64,000 nucleotides of DNA from GWF2-38-10 sp964527595 (GCA_964527595.1 CAZGPI010000001.1:254464-318463), one strand, 5' to 3'; counted from the stretch's first letter, positions 32,740-42,370 are shown. Numbers and translations: made by a program. Notes: generated by a model from the sequence alone, not told the origin.

Positions 32740-35607
32740 TTAATCAGCTGCTGCCCCTATTCCATTCCCTCGAAACCAATCATTCAAGTCCTTATAATCA
32801 TCGTCCCCTGTTGTTTTAGCGTATAGCTTCTCTAGAACAACCTTTTCGGCTGGTAATACTGTTATCCCGCTAATACCATGGGAAAACTGCAAATAATGGC
32901 TAAAAATACTACTAAGCTTAGAGCTGGTTTCATGCTCCGTAACCATTATATTTTCACAAAAAAACCGGATGATTCTCGCGTGCATTGATGTATCTTCTCC
33001 TACAGCTTGACCTAGCGCATATCCGCATGACTCACTTCCAAGCTCTTTAACTATTTTATCTTTAAGTAACCCTGCATCAACAAGTGGATTTATCTTGTTA
33101 AACAGTTCTTCATCTTGAAATAGTTTAGCTAAAAAAACTATAAACATTGGAGGAAAAAGCTTACCAATATACGTATATTTTTCTTTGTCTGAAAGATATG
33201 GTATTAATAGAGCCTTCGTAAGACCTGCCAAAAAGCAATTGTTCTCAATATCACGACTATCTGTTCCCATATCAGTCATTGATAATAATGCATTTTCGAT
33301 TATTAAGCGCCGCACATTGTTAATAGCTCCATCATCCGAGGCACCGATTTCTTTCAGCGTTTCAATTGCCTTTATACGATCGCTATCACTATGATTGCTT
33401 TGAAGGAGGAGGATTGTATTAATCAACGCACTTCTGCCACCCCTATCAAGAGAGAAAAAAGACAAAAGATTTTTCTGAAAATAATTACTCAGCGGACAAA
33501 GCCCTGTTAAAATGTATTGGCCTGAACTAATATGTGCATCATCCAGCCAAACAGAAAAATCACCAGGCGACAATCTTGTTGTTTTTTTAACCTGCAATTT
33601 AACATTTTTTTCGTATTGTCCATATCCAATGACCTCAGAATGCTCTCGCGTTGCCTTCCATGAAAATGTTTTAACCTCTAATTCATTTTTTCGTTCTGGG
33701 CTTGTTCCTGACGCTAACCATTCACCGTGTTCAGCATCGGTAAATTTTCCAAATGTTATTCTGAGTGTTTCGCCATCGGACACCATATTTAAGATCCTCG
33801 TCTTCAAATCTCCAACAACACCTTTTCCCAATAATTCTTCAAGGGTCTGAGCGTTTGTTAGCCGAGCAATAATACGCTCAAAGAATGCTAAATCAGGAAA
33901 CGAGTCTAATTCATAAAATTTTGGCAATTCTTGTTCAGCCGAATGAGAAGAGTCAGAAAAAGTAGGCGAAGCTGCGCCTCGCTCAGAACCTGAATCAGAA
34001 ACAACAGGAGAAGGAGCTTGGGACCGATCGGCCGGCAGCCCAAAAAGAGCCCTAACCAAACCTTCAATATCTTGTTTTTTTCCGTTCTTCAGGCTGATGG
34101 TATCAGGGCCATCTTCCCTCCCTCTTGCCGAATAGGGCCGTACATATAAATATCGTCCATCCTTCAGCTCTTTGTCAGCCTTGACAACAAACGCCTCGCC
34201 AGGCAAATCTTTCATATATGAGACAACCGCAGCCCAATCTTCATGCGTCTTTTGTGTTTGCATCTTGCTAATTAACAGAGGATCGTAATAAAAATCAAAA
34301 AACTTCCTGGCTGGATCATCCAATGGTAGGTCTTTAACATTATCCCGCGCAATTGCCCTTAAAGCGGCTTGATCAAAATTGCTCGTTTTTGGATTATACA
34401 AAAAAATATTAAACAACGATCTTAGCGATGATTCTACACAATCAGTAAACTGACAAGCATAAATGTCAGTGGTTTCTGGATGTACTATTTCATAGACAAC
34501 TCTTCTATACTCAAGAACCTGTGGGAACGGAACTTTAAAAAAACGATACCCATTAAAACTCAAAAACGCTGCCTCTAAAACATTGCCCACAAAGGGCAAT
34601 GTTTCGCCTCTTGCTTTATCAAAATCTTCTTCCGTGTAAGCCGGTTGTTTCTTAAGAAAAGCTGTAATGTCGCTCTCAACGTCGGCACAAAAAACCCTTG
34701 GATCGAGCTGTTGAAAATAATAAATTAATTCTTCTTTTGATCCCACAACTGCCCATAAAAATGCAAGCAGTATGCCGATTGTTGTATTTTTTGCGTAATG
34801 CCCTTCACGTTCTAACAGCAACCCTTTGTTAATGCAAGCAATAAGGCCAGGAGGTTCAACACTGCCTTCTTTAGCTTTTTTCCCTTCTAGCGGTGATTTA
34901 AGACTGCTTTTGAGTTGTTGCGTAAGTGTCGTTAACACATTATATACACATTCATTATGTGCTTCTATATCGGATGCAACCTTACTAGGATCAAAAATAG
35001 CCCCACTCACTTTTTCTTTAAAATCTTTTGTTTTAATTGCATCAGCAAGCGCCGAAGAAACAGAAGAAATATCAATAGGTAGCTCAGATTTTTCTTCCAT
35101 AACTTTTATCAAACATCCAATGACAATAGGCACAACTGTTTGCTTGAGGCTATCACCTAATCGCTGATCCCAAGCATCCACCAGAATTTCCTTATATTTC
35201 GCCAATTGCCCTTTCAGCTTTTGTACACTATTCAAACAAAAATTACTCTTACCATTAACCAAATTACCCAAAAGACGGCTATCACCACTACTTGGCATTG
35301 CCTTAGTCAATCCATGAGCACGATGAAAAAGCATCGATGCAAGCATCGACTTGGGAACATTATCATACACCAATTTACTTGCTCGATTACCTGGATCTTC
35401 GCGCTTCGTTTCAATTTCATAAAAAAAATCAATCAAACCTTGCTCGTAAAAAATGGCACCATAAAGCGGCGAACGGTAGGTATTTTCTGATTTAAGACAG
35501 GATCCTAAGCCTCTGATTTCTGCAATGGATACGTTTGAAGTAACTTGTTTGAAGAAACCTAGAAAAAGAATAGTAATTAAACTAATATTCACCAAACGCT
35601 TGAACAT
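32740..35607 (-). CDS. Large secreted protein of unknown function
   Basis: A 955-residue protein with a signal peptide (ISLITILFLGFFKQVTS). I recognise no domain. The N-terminal half (~1-520) is helical, with a Cys-containing motif FTDCVESSLRSLFNIFLYNP around residue 390. A Ser/Pro-rich low-complexity linker follows (~535-565, SPVVSDSGSERGAASPTFSD), then a second globular half with strands (SPGDFSVWLDDAHI) and helices. AGGAGAGG precedes the ATG. It sits between groEL and a relic copy of the groEL tail, so it was probably inserted there. It is a plausible exported lineage-specific factor. Confidence 0.75.
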   Translation of the reverse strand: MFKRLVNISLITILFLGFFKQVTSNVSIAEIRGLGSCLKSENTYRSPLYGAIFYEQGLIDFFYEIETKREDPGNRASKLVYDNVPKSMLASMLFHRAHGLTKAMPSSGDSRLLGNLVNGKSNFCLNSVQKLKGQLAKYKEILVDAWDQRLGDSLKQTVVPIVIGCLIKVMEEKSELPIDISSVSSALADAIKTKDFKEKVSGAIFDPSKVASDIEAHNECVYNVLTTLTQQLKSSLKSPLEGKKAKEGSVEPPGLIACINKGLLLEREGHYAKNTTIGILLAFLWAVVGSKEELIYYFQQLDPRVFCADVESDITAFLKKQPAYTEEDFDKARGETLPFVGNVLEAAFLSFNGYRFFKVPFPQVLEYRRVVYEIVHPETTDIYACQFTDCVESSLRSLFNIFLYNPKTSNFDQAALRAIARDNVKDLPLDDPARKFFDFYYDPLLISKMQTQKTHEDWAAVVSYMKDLPGEAFVVKADKELKDGRYLYVRPYSARGREDGPDTISLKNGKKQDIEGLVRALFGLPADRSQAPSPVVSDSGSERGAASPTFSDSSHSAEQELPKFYELDSFPDLAFFERIIARLTNAQTLEELLGKGVVGDLKTRILNMVSDGETLRITFGKFTDAEHGEWLASGTSPERKNELEVKTFSWKATREHSEVIGYGQYEKNVKLQVKKTTRLSPGDFSVWLDDAHISSGQYILTGLCPLSNYFQKNLLSFFSLDRGGRSALINTILLLQSNHSDSDRIKAIETLKEIGASDDGAINNVRRLIIENALLSMTDMGTDSRDIENNCFLAGLTKALLIPYLSDKEKYTYIGKLFPPMFIVFLAKLFQDEELFNKINPLVDAGLLKDKIVKELGSESCGYALGQAVGEDTSMHARIIRFFCENIMVTEHETSSKLSSIFSHYLQFSHGISGITVLPAEKVVLEKLYAKTTGDDDYKDLNDWFRGNGIGAAAD

Positions 35608-35649
35608 GACCTCTCCTTTGTTATTGCGGTTAAGATACTAACAAGTACG

Positions 35650-35679
35650 AAAATACTTATTGCATCGTTCTATTGTCAA
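35650..35679 (-). promoter_or_regulatory. Sigma-70-type promoter for the 955-residue protein gene
   Basis: Reading the minus strand: a perfect TTGACA (35679-35674), an 18-base spacer and TATTTT (35655-35650), about 42 bases before the ATG at 35607. Confidence 0.5.
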
Positions 35680-35751
35680 TAACAAAAAAATAACGGCTCG
35701 AATCCAAACAATTCAAACAATATTGCATTTTGAAAATATAAAAAAATAGAC

Positions 35752-35786
35752 AAAAAAGGGCCGCATGAAAATGCGGCCCTTTTTTT
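35752..35786 (-). terminator. groEL terminator
   Basis: Hairpin GGGCCGCAT ... ATGCGGCCC with A-run and T-run flanks, 25 bases after the groEL stop; bidirectional in form. Confidence 0.92.
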
Positions 35787-35811
35787 CGAAATAATGTATC
35801 TGGGATGTATT

Positions 35812-37449
35812 TTAGTACATTCCGCCCATACCGCCCATACCACCGTGGCCATGGCCACCCTGAGCTGCAGGTTTTTCTTCTGGAATTTCAGCAACCATTG
35901 CTTCTGTAGTTAACAATAATCCGGCAATCGATGCCGCATATTGCAATGCAGAACGAGCAACCTTGGTTGGATCAACGATACCGGCCTTAACAAGGTCAGT
36001 ATAAACTTCGTTACGCGCGTCAAACCCGAAGTTTTGTTCAGATTCGCGAATTTTGTTAATAACCACTGATGCTTCAAATCCGGCGTTTGATGCAATAACA
36101 CGCGCAGGTTCTTCAAGAACGCGGCGAATAATTGTTACACCAATCTTTTGGTCGCCTTCAAGCTTTATATTTTCAAGCGCTTTTTGGGCACGCAATAATG
36201 CAACGCCTCCTCCAGGCACAACCCCTTCTTCAACAGCGGCGCGAGTTGCATGCAATGCATCGTCAACACGGTCTTTTTTCTCTTTCATTTCTGTTTCGGT
36301 AGCAGCACCAATCTTGATAACTGCAACGCCGCCAGAAAGCTTAGCAAGGCGCTCTTGTAGTTTTTCTTTATCGTATTCCGATGTCGAATGCTCAATTTCT
36401 GCCTTGATCTGAGAAATACGAGCCTTAATGTCTTTTTCGTTTCCCTTACCATCAACAATAGTACTATTATCCTTGGTTATGCGAACTTTTTTTGCACTAC
36501 CAAGATCGTTAAAGGTAATATTTTCAAGCTTAACGCCAAGTTCATCAGAAACCATACGACCACCAGTTAATGCAGCAATATCTTGCAACATTGCTTTACG
36601 GCGATCACCAAAACCAGGAGCTTTAACGGCTGCAACATTCAAGGTTCCACGCATCTTGTTTACCACAAGGGTTGCAAGAGCTTCGCCTTCAATATCTTCA
36701 GCAATAATCAATAATGGAATGCTTTGTTTTGCAACTTGTTCAAGAACAGGAAGAAGATCCTTCATGCTGGTGATTTTTTTATCACAGATCAAGATACTTG
36801 CGTTTTCGAGAACAACTTCCATTTTTTCTGTATCGGTCACAAAGTAAGGGGAAAGATAACCGCGGTCAAATTGCATGCCTTCAACGACATCAAGTCCGCT
36901 ATCCATACCCTTAGCTTCTTCAACCGTGATTACGCCATGCTTGCCAACTTTTTCCATCGCATCGGCAATTAAATCGCCAATTGATTTGTCGTTATTTGCA
37001 GAAACAGTAGCCACTTGAGCTATTTCATCTTTGCCTTTAATAGGCTTAGACATTTTGCCCAATGCTTCTACAACTGCCAAAACAGCGATATCGATACCGC
37101 GCTTAATTTCCATTGGATTTGCGCCGGCGGCAAGATTTTTAACGCCTTCGCGGTAAATTGATTGGGCCAAAACTGTTGCTGTTGTTGTTCCATCACCAGC
37201 AACGTCCGCTGTTTTGGATGCAACTTCACGCACCATTTGGGCGCCCATGTTTTCAAATTTATCTTTCAAATCAATTTCTTTAGCAACCGTTACACCGTCT
37301 TTGGTGATTATTGGCGAACCAAAAGACTTTTCGATTGCAACATTGCGGCCTTTGGGCCCAAGAGTAACTTTAACTGCATCGGCAAGAGTATCAACGCCTT
37401 TTAAAATTTTCGCGCGAGCGTCTTCGCCAAAAATAATTTGTTTAGCCAT
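35812..37449 (-). CDS. groEL: Chaperonin GroEL (Hsp60)
   Basis: 545 residues, canonical length. The ATP-binding GDGTTTATVLAQSI, the signature KIGAATETEMKEKKDRVDDA, EEGVVPGGGVALL, and the Gly-Gly-Met C-terminal tail (GGMGGMGGMY) are all present. It forms the 14-mer folding chamber with GroES. AAAAGGATT lies before the ATG and groES is 26 bases upstream, the usual groES-groEL order. Confidence 0.98.
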   Translation of the reverse strand: MAKQIIFGEDARAKILKGVDTLADAVKVTLGPKGRNVAIEKSFGSPIITKDGVTVAKEIDLKDKFENMGAQMVREVASKTADVAGDGTTTATVLAQSIYREGVKNLAAGANPMEIKRGIDIAVLAVVEALGKMSKPIKGKDEIAQVATVSANNDKSIGDLIADAMEKVGKHGVITVEEAKGMDSGLDVVEGMQFDRGYLSPYFVTDTEKMEVVLENASILICDKKITSMKDLLPVLEQVAKQSIPLLIIAEDIEGEALATLVVNKMRGTLNVAAVKAPGFGDRRKAMLQDIAALTGGRMVSDELGVKLENITFNDLGSAKKVRITKDNSTIVDGKGNEKDIKARISQIKAEIEHSTSEYDKEKLQERLAKLSGGVAVIKIGAATETEMKEKKDRVDDALHATRAAVEEGVVPGGGVALLRAQKALENIKLEGDQKIGVTIIRRVLEEPARVIASNAGFEASVVINKIRESEQNFGFDARNEVYTDLVKAGIVDPTKVARSALQYAASIAGLLLTTEAMVAEIPEEKPAAQGGHGHGGMGGMGGMY

Positions 37450-37475
37450 TATTCAATCCTTTTGTTTTTAATCGC

Positions 37476-37772
37476 TTATTTTTCAAAAATGCCCAAAATC
37501 TCTTCTTCACGAAGGATTAAGTATTCTTGTCCAGCAACCTTAACTTCTGTTCCTGAGTACTTACCAAAAAGTACCTCATCCCCTTGCTTAACCTTCAATG
37601 GACGAATTGTCCCATCATTGAGCAATTTCCCATCGCCAGTCATCATGACGATTCCTGCTTGTGTTTTTTCTTGAGCTGTGTCTGGGATGATAATTCCCCC
37701 TGCAGATGTTTGCTCACTTTCAAGCCGTTTTACCAAAACTCTATCATAAAGAGGCTTAATTATAGCTGCCAT
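37476..37772 (-). CDS. groES: Co-chaperonin GroES (Hsp10)
   Basis: 98 residues. IKPLYDRVLVKRLESEQTSAGGIIIPD contains the N-terminal signature and the mobile loop that binds GroEL; the roof hairpin and EYLILREEEILGIFE end are normal. GGAGGA lies ahead of the ATG. The 235-base region upstream (37773-38007) has no CIRCE element (TTAGCACTC-N9-GAGTGCTAA). It does carry a 15-base palindrome, ATTAGTATTACTAAT, at 37817-37831 of unknown relevance. A TATAAT at 37793-37788 lies too close to the ATG to act as the -10. Confidence 0.98.
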   Translation of the reverse strand: MAAIIKPLYDRVLVKRLESEQTSAGGIIIPDTAQEKTQAGIVMMTGDGKLLNDGTIRPLKVKQGDEVLFGKYSGTEVKVAGQEYLILREEEILGIFEK

Positions 37773-38007
37773 TTACTGTCCTCCGAAATTATAAAATTAT
37801 GTTAAAAAGAACAGACATTAGTATTACTAATCATCTAACCACCTTTTTCAGGTTCAAATTCAGGAATTAATTATATGGGCAAATCATAAAAAATCAATAA
37901 AAGTTTTACACCAACAGACTAAGATTTTCTCCAAAAAAAAATTAGATTTTTGGCGGTTCTTTGCTATTCTGTAACAAAATGAATTTTCCTTAATCCGGGA
38001 GTTTACG

Positions 38008-39204
38008 ATGAAACTTGTAATGATAGTATCGCTGTTAGGAGTGCTCTTAACGGCAAACGCAAAAACAGAAAATACCCAACCAACAATCCCTCTTTTTAAA
38101 GCCTTTCCCGAACTCAGCAAAAAAATTCCACATATCCAACTTGGCACATTTCCAACCCCGCTATATAACGCAGAAAAACTTGCATCAATATTGGGGGTAA
38201 AGAATCTCTATATTAAGCGCGACGATACAAGCGGCGCACAACTTCCAGATGGAACACAATTACCCGGTGGCAACAAAGTCCGTAAACTTGAATTCTTATT
38301 GGCCGATGCTTTAGCTTTTGACGCTAGCTCGGTACTAACTATCGGCGACGCTGGCTCAAACCACGCGCTCGCAACCACCATTTATGCAAAGCAAGTTGGC
38401 CTTAAAAGCATTATCATGCTCGCGCCACAAATACCAACCGCTTATGCCCGCCGAAACCTTTTACTCGATTTGCATTTTGGTGCCGATATTCGCTATTTTC
38501 AATCGGAAGCACAACGGGATATTGCCGTGACAAAACTTGCTCGCGAGCTCAACAAAAAAAGCGAACCGCTCCCCTATTTTATACCAATGGGTGGATCAAG
38601 CGAAATAGGCAATATTGGATTCGTTAACGCAGCATTTGAACTTAAAGAACAAATTAATTCAGGCAAAATGCCAATGCCTGACGTCATTTATATAACCCTT
38701 GGATCGGCAGGAACGGCCACCGGACTTATACTTGGGTTAAAAGCAGCAGGCATTCCTTGTAAAGTAATTCCGGTACGCATAAGCATGACCGCCGAATATA
38801 AGACCTGGCTCTTGGTTGAGATGCTGAAAAAAACAGCAGCCTATATCCATTCGCTCGATCACTCCTTTCCTCTCTTAACTTTTACCGAAAAAGACGTTGA
38901 AATCGAAAACAATTTTGCCGGACCAGAATACGCAGCCATTACCCAGGAAACGGCTCGGGCAATAGAACTGCTTTATTCAGCAGAAAAAATTAAACTCGAT
39001 GGCACCTATACAGGCAAAGCTTTTGCAGCGCTTATTGCCAACGCACAAAAGGGAGTGCTGACCGATAAAACTGTTGTATTTTGGGACTCTTTCAGCGCCG
39101 GTGATTATGCTCAGCTAACCAAAAATATGGACTACAAAAACCTTCCAAAATCTCTACACTTCTACTTTGACGCTCCATTACAAAATCTTGACCAAGGATT
39201 CTAG
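38008..39204 (+). CDS. Exported PLP-dependent enzyme, D-cysteine desulfhydrase / ACC deaminase family
   Basis: 398 residues. A short signal peptide (LVMIVSLLGVLLTANAKT) precedes a fold type II PLP enzyme. LGTFPTPLYNAEKLASILG and IKRDDTSG open the domain, GGNKVRKLEFLLADAL carries the PLP lysine, LGSAGTATGLILGL forms the phosphate-binding loop, and VFWDSFSAGDYAQL is the family end. Relatives (DcyD, AcdS) degrade D-cysteine to pyruvate, sulfide and ammonia, or deaminate ACC. A leader on such an enzyme is unusual. GGGAG precedes the ATG; nfo follows 3 bases later. Confidence 0.85.
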   Translation: MKLVMIVSLLGVLLTANAKTENTQPTIPLFKAFPELSKKIPHIQLGTFPTPLYNAEKLASILGVKNLYIKRDDTSGAQLPDGTQLPGGNKVRKLEFLLADALAFDASSVLTIGDAGSNHALATTIYAKQVGLKSIIMLAPQIPTAYARRNLLLDLHFGADIRYFQSEAQRDIAVTKLARELNKKSEPLPYFIPMGGSSEIGNIGFVNAAFELKEQINSGKMPMPDVIYITLGSAGTATGLILGLKAAGIPCKVIPVRISMTAEYKTWLLVEMLKKTAAYIHSLDHSFPLLTFTEKDVEIENNFAGPEYAAITQETARAIELLYSAEKIKLDGTYTGKAFAALIANAQKGVLTDKTVVFWDSFSAGDYAQLTKNMDYKNLPKSLHFYFDAPLQNLDQGF

Positions 39205-39207
39205 TTT

Positions 39208-40077
39208 ATGAAAAATAACATTCTTCTCGGCGCTCATGTTTCAATAGCCAAGGAACTTCACCTTGCCTTTGATCGCGCCGAATCAATCGGCTGTACGGTA
39301 ATGCAAATATTCACCAAAAGCAGCAAGACCTGGGCCGGGACCCCAATTACCGACTCGGCAGCCGACCTATTTAAACAGCGCTCAAAAAAATCAAATATTA
39401 CGTCAGTTATCGCTCACGCCGGATATCTCATTAATATTGGTTCAAACAAACCCAGCACCGAACAGCAGTCAGTCGCATCGCTTATACACGAATTGCAGCG
39501 TTGCGCCCAACTCAATATCCCTTACCTTGTTTTACACCCAGGCGCGCACTTAGGCGCCGGAGAGCAAAGCGCAATTGCTCGCGTTGCCAAAAATATCGAC
39601 ATTGCTTTACAACAAACCGACCGCTCGGTTTCCATTCTCCTTGAAACAACCGCGGGACAAGGAACTAATATCGGCTACACATTCGAACAGCTAAGGCAAA
39701 TTCTCGATTTATGCAACGATAAAAAAAGAATAGCGCTATGCCTCGACACGTGCCATATCTTTGCCGCAGGGTACGATATCAGCACTAAAGATAAATATAT
39801 AAAAGTAATGACCGAATTTGATGATATCATTGGATTTTCGCAACTTAAGGCTATTCACCTTAATGACTCTAAAGGAGAGGTTGGATCAAAAATCGACCGC
39901 CATACACCGCTTGGCGAAGGCAAAATTCCAATGGAAACATTCCAACTGATTATGAACGACCAAAATCTTGCCGCTATTCCTAAAATATTAGAAACACCAG
40001 CAGATACTGAAATGATTCTATGGAAAAATGAAATTGAATTGCTTAAGAGTTTTGTCTGCGCCCAAAAAGTGGCGTAA
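39208..40077 (+). CDS. nfo: Endonuclease IV (AP endonuclease)
   Basis: 289 residues, the normal length. It cleaves 5' to abasic sites in base excision repair using three zinc ions. Family motifs are LGAHVSIAKELHLAFDRA, VLHPGAHLGAG, LLETTAGQGTNIG, CLDTCHIFAAGYD and HLNDSKGEVGSKIDRHTPLGEGKI, with the metal-binding His/Glu/Asp residues all present. It lies 3 bases after the PLP enzyme gene. Its last 35 bases overlap the convergent WecA-like gene. Confidence 0.96.
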   Translation: MKNNILLGAHVSIAKELHLAFDRAESIGCTVMQIFTKSSKTWAGTPITDSAADLFKQRSKKSNITSVIAHAGYLINIGSNKPSTEQQSVASLIHELQRCAQLNIPYLVLHPGAHLGAGEQSAIARVAKNIDIALQQTDRSVSILLETTAGQGTNIGYTFEQLRQILDLCNDKKRIALCLDTCHIFAAGYDISTKDKYIKVMTEFDDIIGFSQLKAIHLNDSKGEVGSKIDRHTPLGEGKIPMETFQLIMNDQNLAAIPKILETPADTEMILWKNEIELLKSFVCAQKVA

Positions 40078-41059
40078 AAATTATCAAGCACCAAACACCA
40101 AAGACAATCAGCCCTGTTATCACCACGAGAAAAAGCGGTAATGCCTTTACGAAATGAGCAATGCCAAGCGCCGCAAAAACAACCCCCATCAAAGCCGTAT
40201 AGACAAGTATATGCCACTTACCCCAACCCTTTCGTTGCAAATATAACGAAAAGTGGTGTGGACTGCCATTATAAAAGGGGATACCTAGCCTGGTTCGAAT
40301 AATAATTAAAAAAAAGACCTCGAGCAACGGAACGGCCAAAATTATTACCGGTGCATAATGAGCATCGTACGAAACATCGCTCCACGGAAGCAACAGTGGA
40401 ATAACCGCCAAAAAACCACCAATAAACAATGATCCCGCATCACCTAAGTAAATTTTTGCCGGAGGTTTGTTGTACCAAAAAAAGGCACTCATTGCCCCAA
40501 AAAAAGCCATCAACAAAAGACTAATCAAATATTTTCCAGTCAAAAGGGCAATCGCCAAAAAGGCTATTGTTGCAATAATCGCTATAAGCGAGGATAGCCC
40601 ATCCATAACATCAACCAAATTAAACGCATTAATTATGGACAGCATCCAAAAACCAGAAAGTGCGATATTTGCATATGATGAAAGGAACATTGACTTCAAG
40701 GAAAAGCCTCCCTTCAAGAAACAAAGAACCGCGAAAAACTGCCCCAATAGCTTCTGCCCTGGCTTTAATACCTTAAGGTCATCAACAACCCCCGTTAGCA
40801 ATAAAACCGTTACGCCAACAAGCAACCAAAGTAACGTTTCTTCAAGCGGATACGACAATAGAAGCGTTACTATAAGCCCTATATATACAGCAATCCCACC
40901 AAAATATGGAACAGGGGCCTTATGACATTTAATTTTTCCATCAGGAACATCAAGAATCTTAAAGCGAAACGCCGCCTGAGTAATAATAGGAACAAGATAG
41001 TAGGTAAATAGAAAAGCAAAAAGACCCGTTAAAACATGTCTTAAGATAAGATTCTCCAT
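40043..41059 (-). CDS. WecA/TagO-type undecaprenyl-phosphate sugar-1-phosphate transferase
   Basis: About 338 residues with ~10-11 membrane helices. It would transfer a HexNAc-1-phosphate from UDP to undecaprenyl phosphate, the first step of an O-antigen-like or other surface glycan. Motifs are VDDLKVLKPGQKLLGQ, NAFNLVDVMDGLSS and LGDAGSLFIGG (catalytic Asp residues), and the cytosolic sugar-recognition loop RTRLGIPFYNGSPHHFSLYLQ, which distinguishes WecA/TagO-like enzymes from MraY. I use the ATG at 41059 (GGAAGGA upstream), not the TTG at 41086. The glycosyltransferases of the window could extend its product. Confidence 0.9.
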   Translation of the reverse strand: MENLILRHVLTGLFAFLFTYYLVPIITQAAFRFKILDVPDGKIKCHKAPVPYFGGIAVYIGLIVTLLLSYPLEETLLWLLVGVTVLLLTGVVDDLKVLKPGQKLLGQFFAVLCFLKGGFSLKSMFLSSYANIALSGFWMLSIINAFNLVDVMDGLSSLIAIIATIAFLAIALLTGKYLISLLLMAFFGAMSAFFWYNKPPAKIYLGDAGSLFIGGFLAVIPLLLPWSDVSYDAHYAPVIILAVPLLEVFFLIIIRTRLGIPFYNGSPHHFSLYLQRKGWGKWHILVYTALMGVVFAALGIAHFVKALPLFLVVITGLIVFGVWCLIIFTPLFGRRQNS

Positions 41060-41167
41060 AGCATTCCTTCCCCAATCCTTTTTCAATCTCCCGTAACATC
41101 AAGTGCTTGCATGCTCCATCAAGCAGGCACTATTAGAAATATCAGCAAGTCATATTTGTTCGTGAGA

Positions 41168-42313
41168 TCAGTTTATTTTTTCATGTAGACCAGCGATAAA
41201 ATGACTATACTCTTGCTGCGATAAAAATTCAATCGAAACAGGCGCAATAAAAAAAACAGACCGTTGATTTTTGTGATTTTTTTCCAAAAGTGGCTCAATC
41301 TTAGTCCAATCTTTCGCCGTCGTTAAGATAGCATCAAGTTTATCCTCTACCGTAAAAGAAAGAATGCGCTGAAGGTCGCTTTCATCATAATTATGATGAT
41401 CTGCAAATTCTATGGTTTTGCCAACCAGTATGCCCAAGCTACAAACGCCCTGAACGAAGCTCTCAAACGATCCAATGCCCGCAAAGACTAAGAATTGCTT
41501 ACCACCGAGAAGTGATCGCTCTATTCGTTGCCCAGATGCACACAAAATGTCTCGCATCGCGTGACGAACGCACACAATATTTGAGGCTGAAAAATCACGT
41601 GATAATTGTTCTTTGGTCTTGCTTAATTCGGCTAAAGAAACGCAATCGGCATGCGTCAGCATAATCATATGCGCTCGACGATAATCCTTTTCGCGCAACC
41701 GGCCAGCAGGCAAACAATGGCCGTTATCAAAGGGAAAACGAGCATCGAGCAATAAAATTTCAAAATCTTTTTTAATCTGATGGTTTTGATAAGCATCATC
41801 TAGAATTAGGTACCGCGGTTTTTTGGTAAGCCGAGCTGCGAGAAGTTGCCAAGATCGCTTCCGATCACCCCCAACAGCCACCGAGCAGCCGCATCGCCGA
41901 GCGTGCATAATAGCCTCGTCGCCAGCCGACTCAACACCAACAAGCACTCGCGCACCATCGCTAATCAAAAGATTTTTGTCTTTTTTGGGCGTGCGGCCAT
42001 AGCCACGCAATGCAATAGCACACAAATCAGCACCAAGATGCTCAACCAAAAAAGAAACAACTACCGATTTACCAGTCCCACCAACCGTTAAATTGCCAAC
42101 CGAAATCACCTTGCAATGATCAACGGCAAAACCCCCAACCAGTCGTCGCCGCGCTTGATCAAACAAAAAACAGATGCTATAAATTCTTTCAAGACAACGC
42201 AAAAAAGAAAAGGCTAAGCGCCCACCCCAAGAAAGATGCTGCACTTTCTTGGTTGCCTCCCACAAAGCCTGTATGTAAAAAATAAACGAATGTTTTACTG
42301 ATCGAAAGTTCAT
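41168..42313 (-). CDS. lpxK: Tetraacyldisaccharide 4'-kinase (lipid A synthesis)
   Basis: About 381 residues. It phosphorylates the 4' position of the lipid A disaccharide with ATP at the inner membrane. The P-loop ISVGNLTVGGTGKSVVV lies at ~residue 62 and RYLILDDAYQNHQIKKDFEILLLD is the family's DD motif. AFLRCLERIYSICFLFD near the N-terminus is the membrane-contacting helix. The start is the ATG at 42313; the TTG at 42322 is less likely. It shows that the organism makes lipopolysaccharide. Confidence 0.93.
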   Translation of the reverse strand: MNFRSVKHSFIFYIQALWEATKKVQHLSWGGRLAFSFLRCLERIYSICFLFDQARRRLVGGFAVDHCKVISVGNLTVGGTGKSVVVSFLVEHLGADLCAIALRGYGRTPKKDKNLLISDGARVLVGVESAGDEAIMHARRCGCSVAVGGDRKRSWQLLAARLTKKPRYLILDDAYQNHQIKKDFEILLLDARFPFDNGHCLPAGRLREKDYRRAHMIMLTHADCVSLAELSKTKEQLSRDFSASNIVCVRHAMRDILCASGQRIERSLLGGKQFLVFAGIGSFESFVQGVCSLGILVGKTIEFADHHNYDESDLQRILSFTVEDKLDAILTTAKDWTKIEPLLEKNHKNQRSVFFIAPVSIEFLSQQEYSHFIAGLHEKIN

Positions 42314-42330
42314 AGGCCCCAATTAGCTCT

Positions 42331-42370
42331 AAAAGAAAAGGACTGAGTTTGCATCAGCCCTTTTCTTTTG
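42331..42370 (-). terminator. infB terminator
   Basis: A 16-base imperfect stem AAAAGAAAAGG-CTGA / TCAG-CCTTTTCTTTT with a 7-8-base loop, lying 28 bases past the infB stop and before lpxK. Confidence 0.85.

Noticed and set aside
32740..35607. Whole second groEL copy decayed into the 955-residue gene
   Set aside because: No GroEL-like residues are visible in the 955-residue protein; only the tail and terminator are duplicated.
35812..37449. Frames opposite groEL (e.g. 36053-36972 plus strand)
   Set aside because: Antisense shadows of a highly conserved gene, Ser/Thr-rich and without start signals.
37788..37793. TATAAT as groES -10
   Set aside because: Only 15 bases from the start codon; transcription would begin inside the ribosome site.
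37773..38007. CIRCE operator before groES
   Set aside because: The palindrome present does not match TTAGCACTC-N9-GAGTGCTAA.
42331..42370. Hairpin as part of an lpxK regulatory leader
   Set aside because: It fits the end of infB transcription better, with A/T runs on both sides and placement right after the infB stop.
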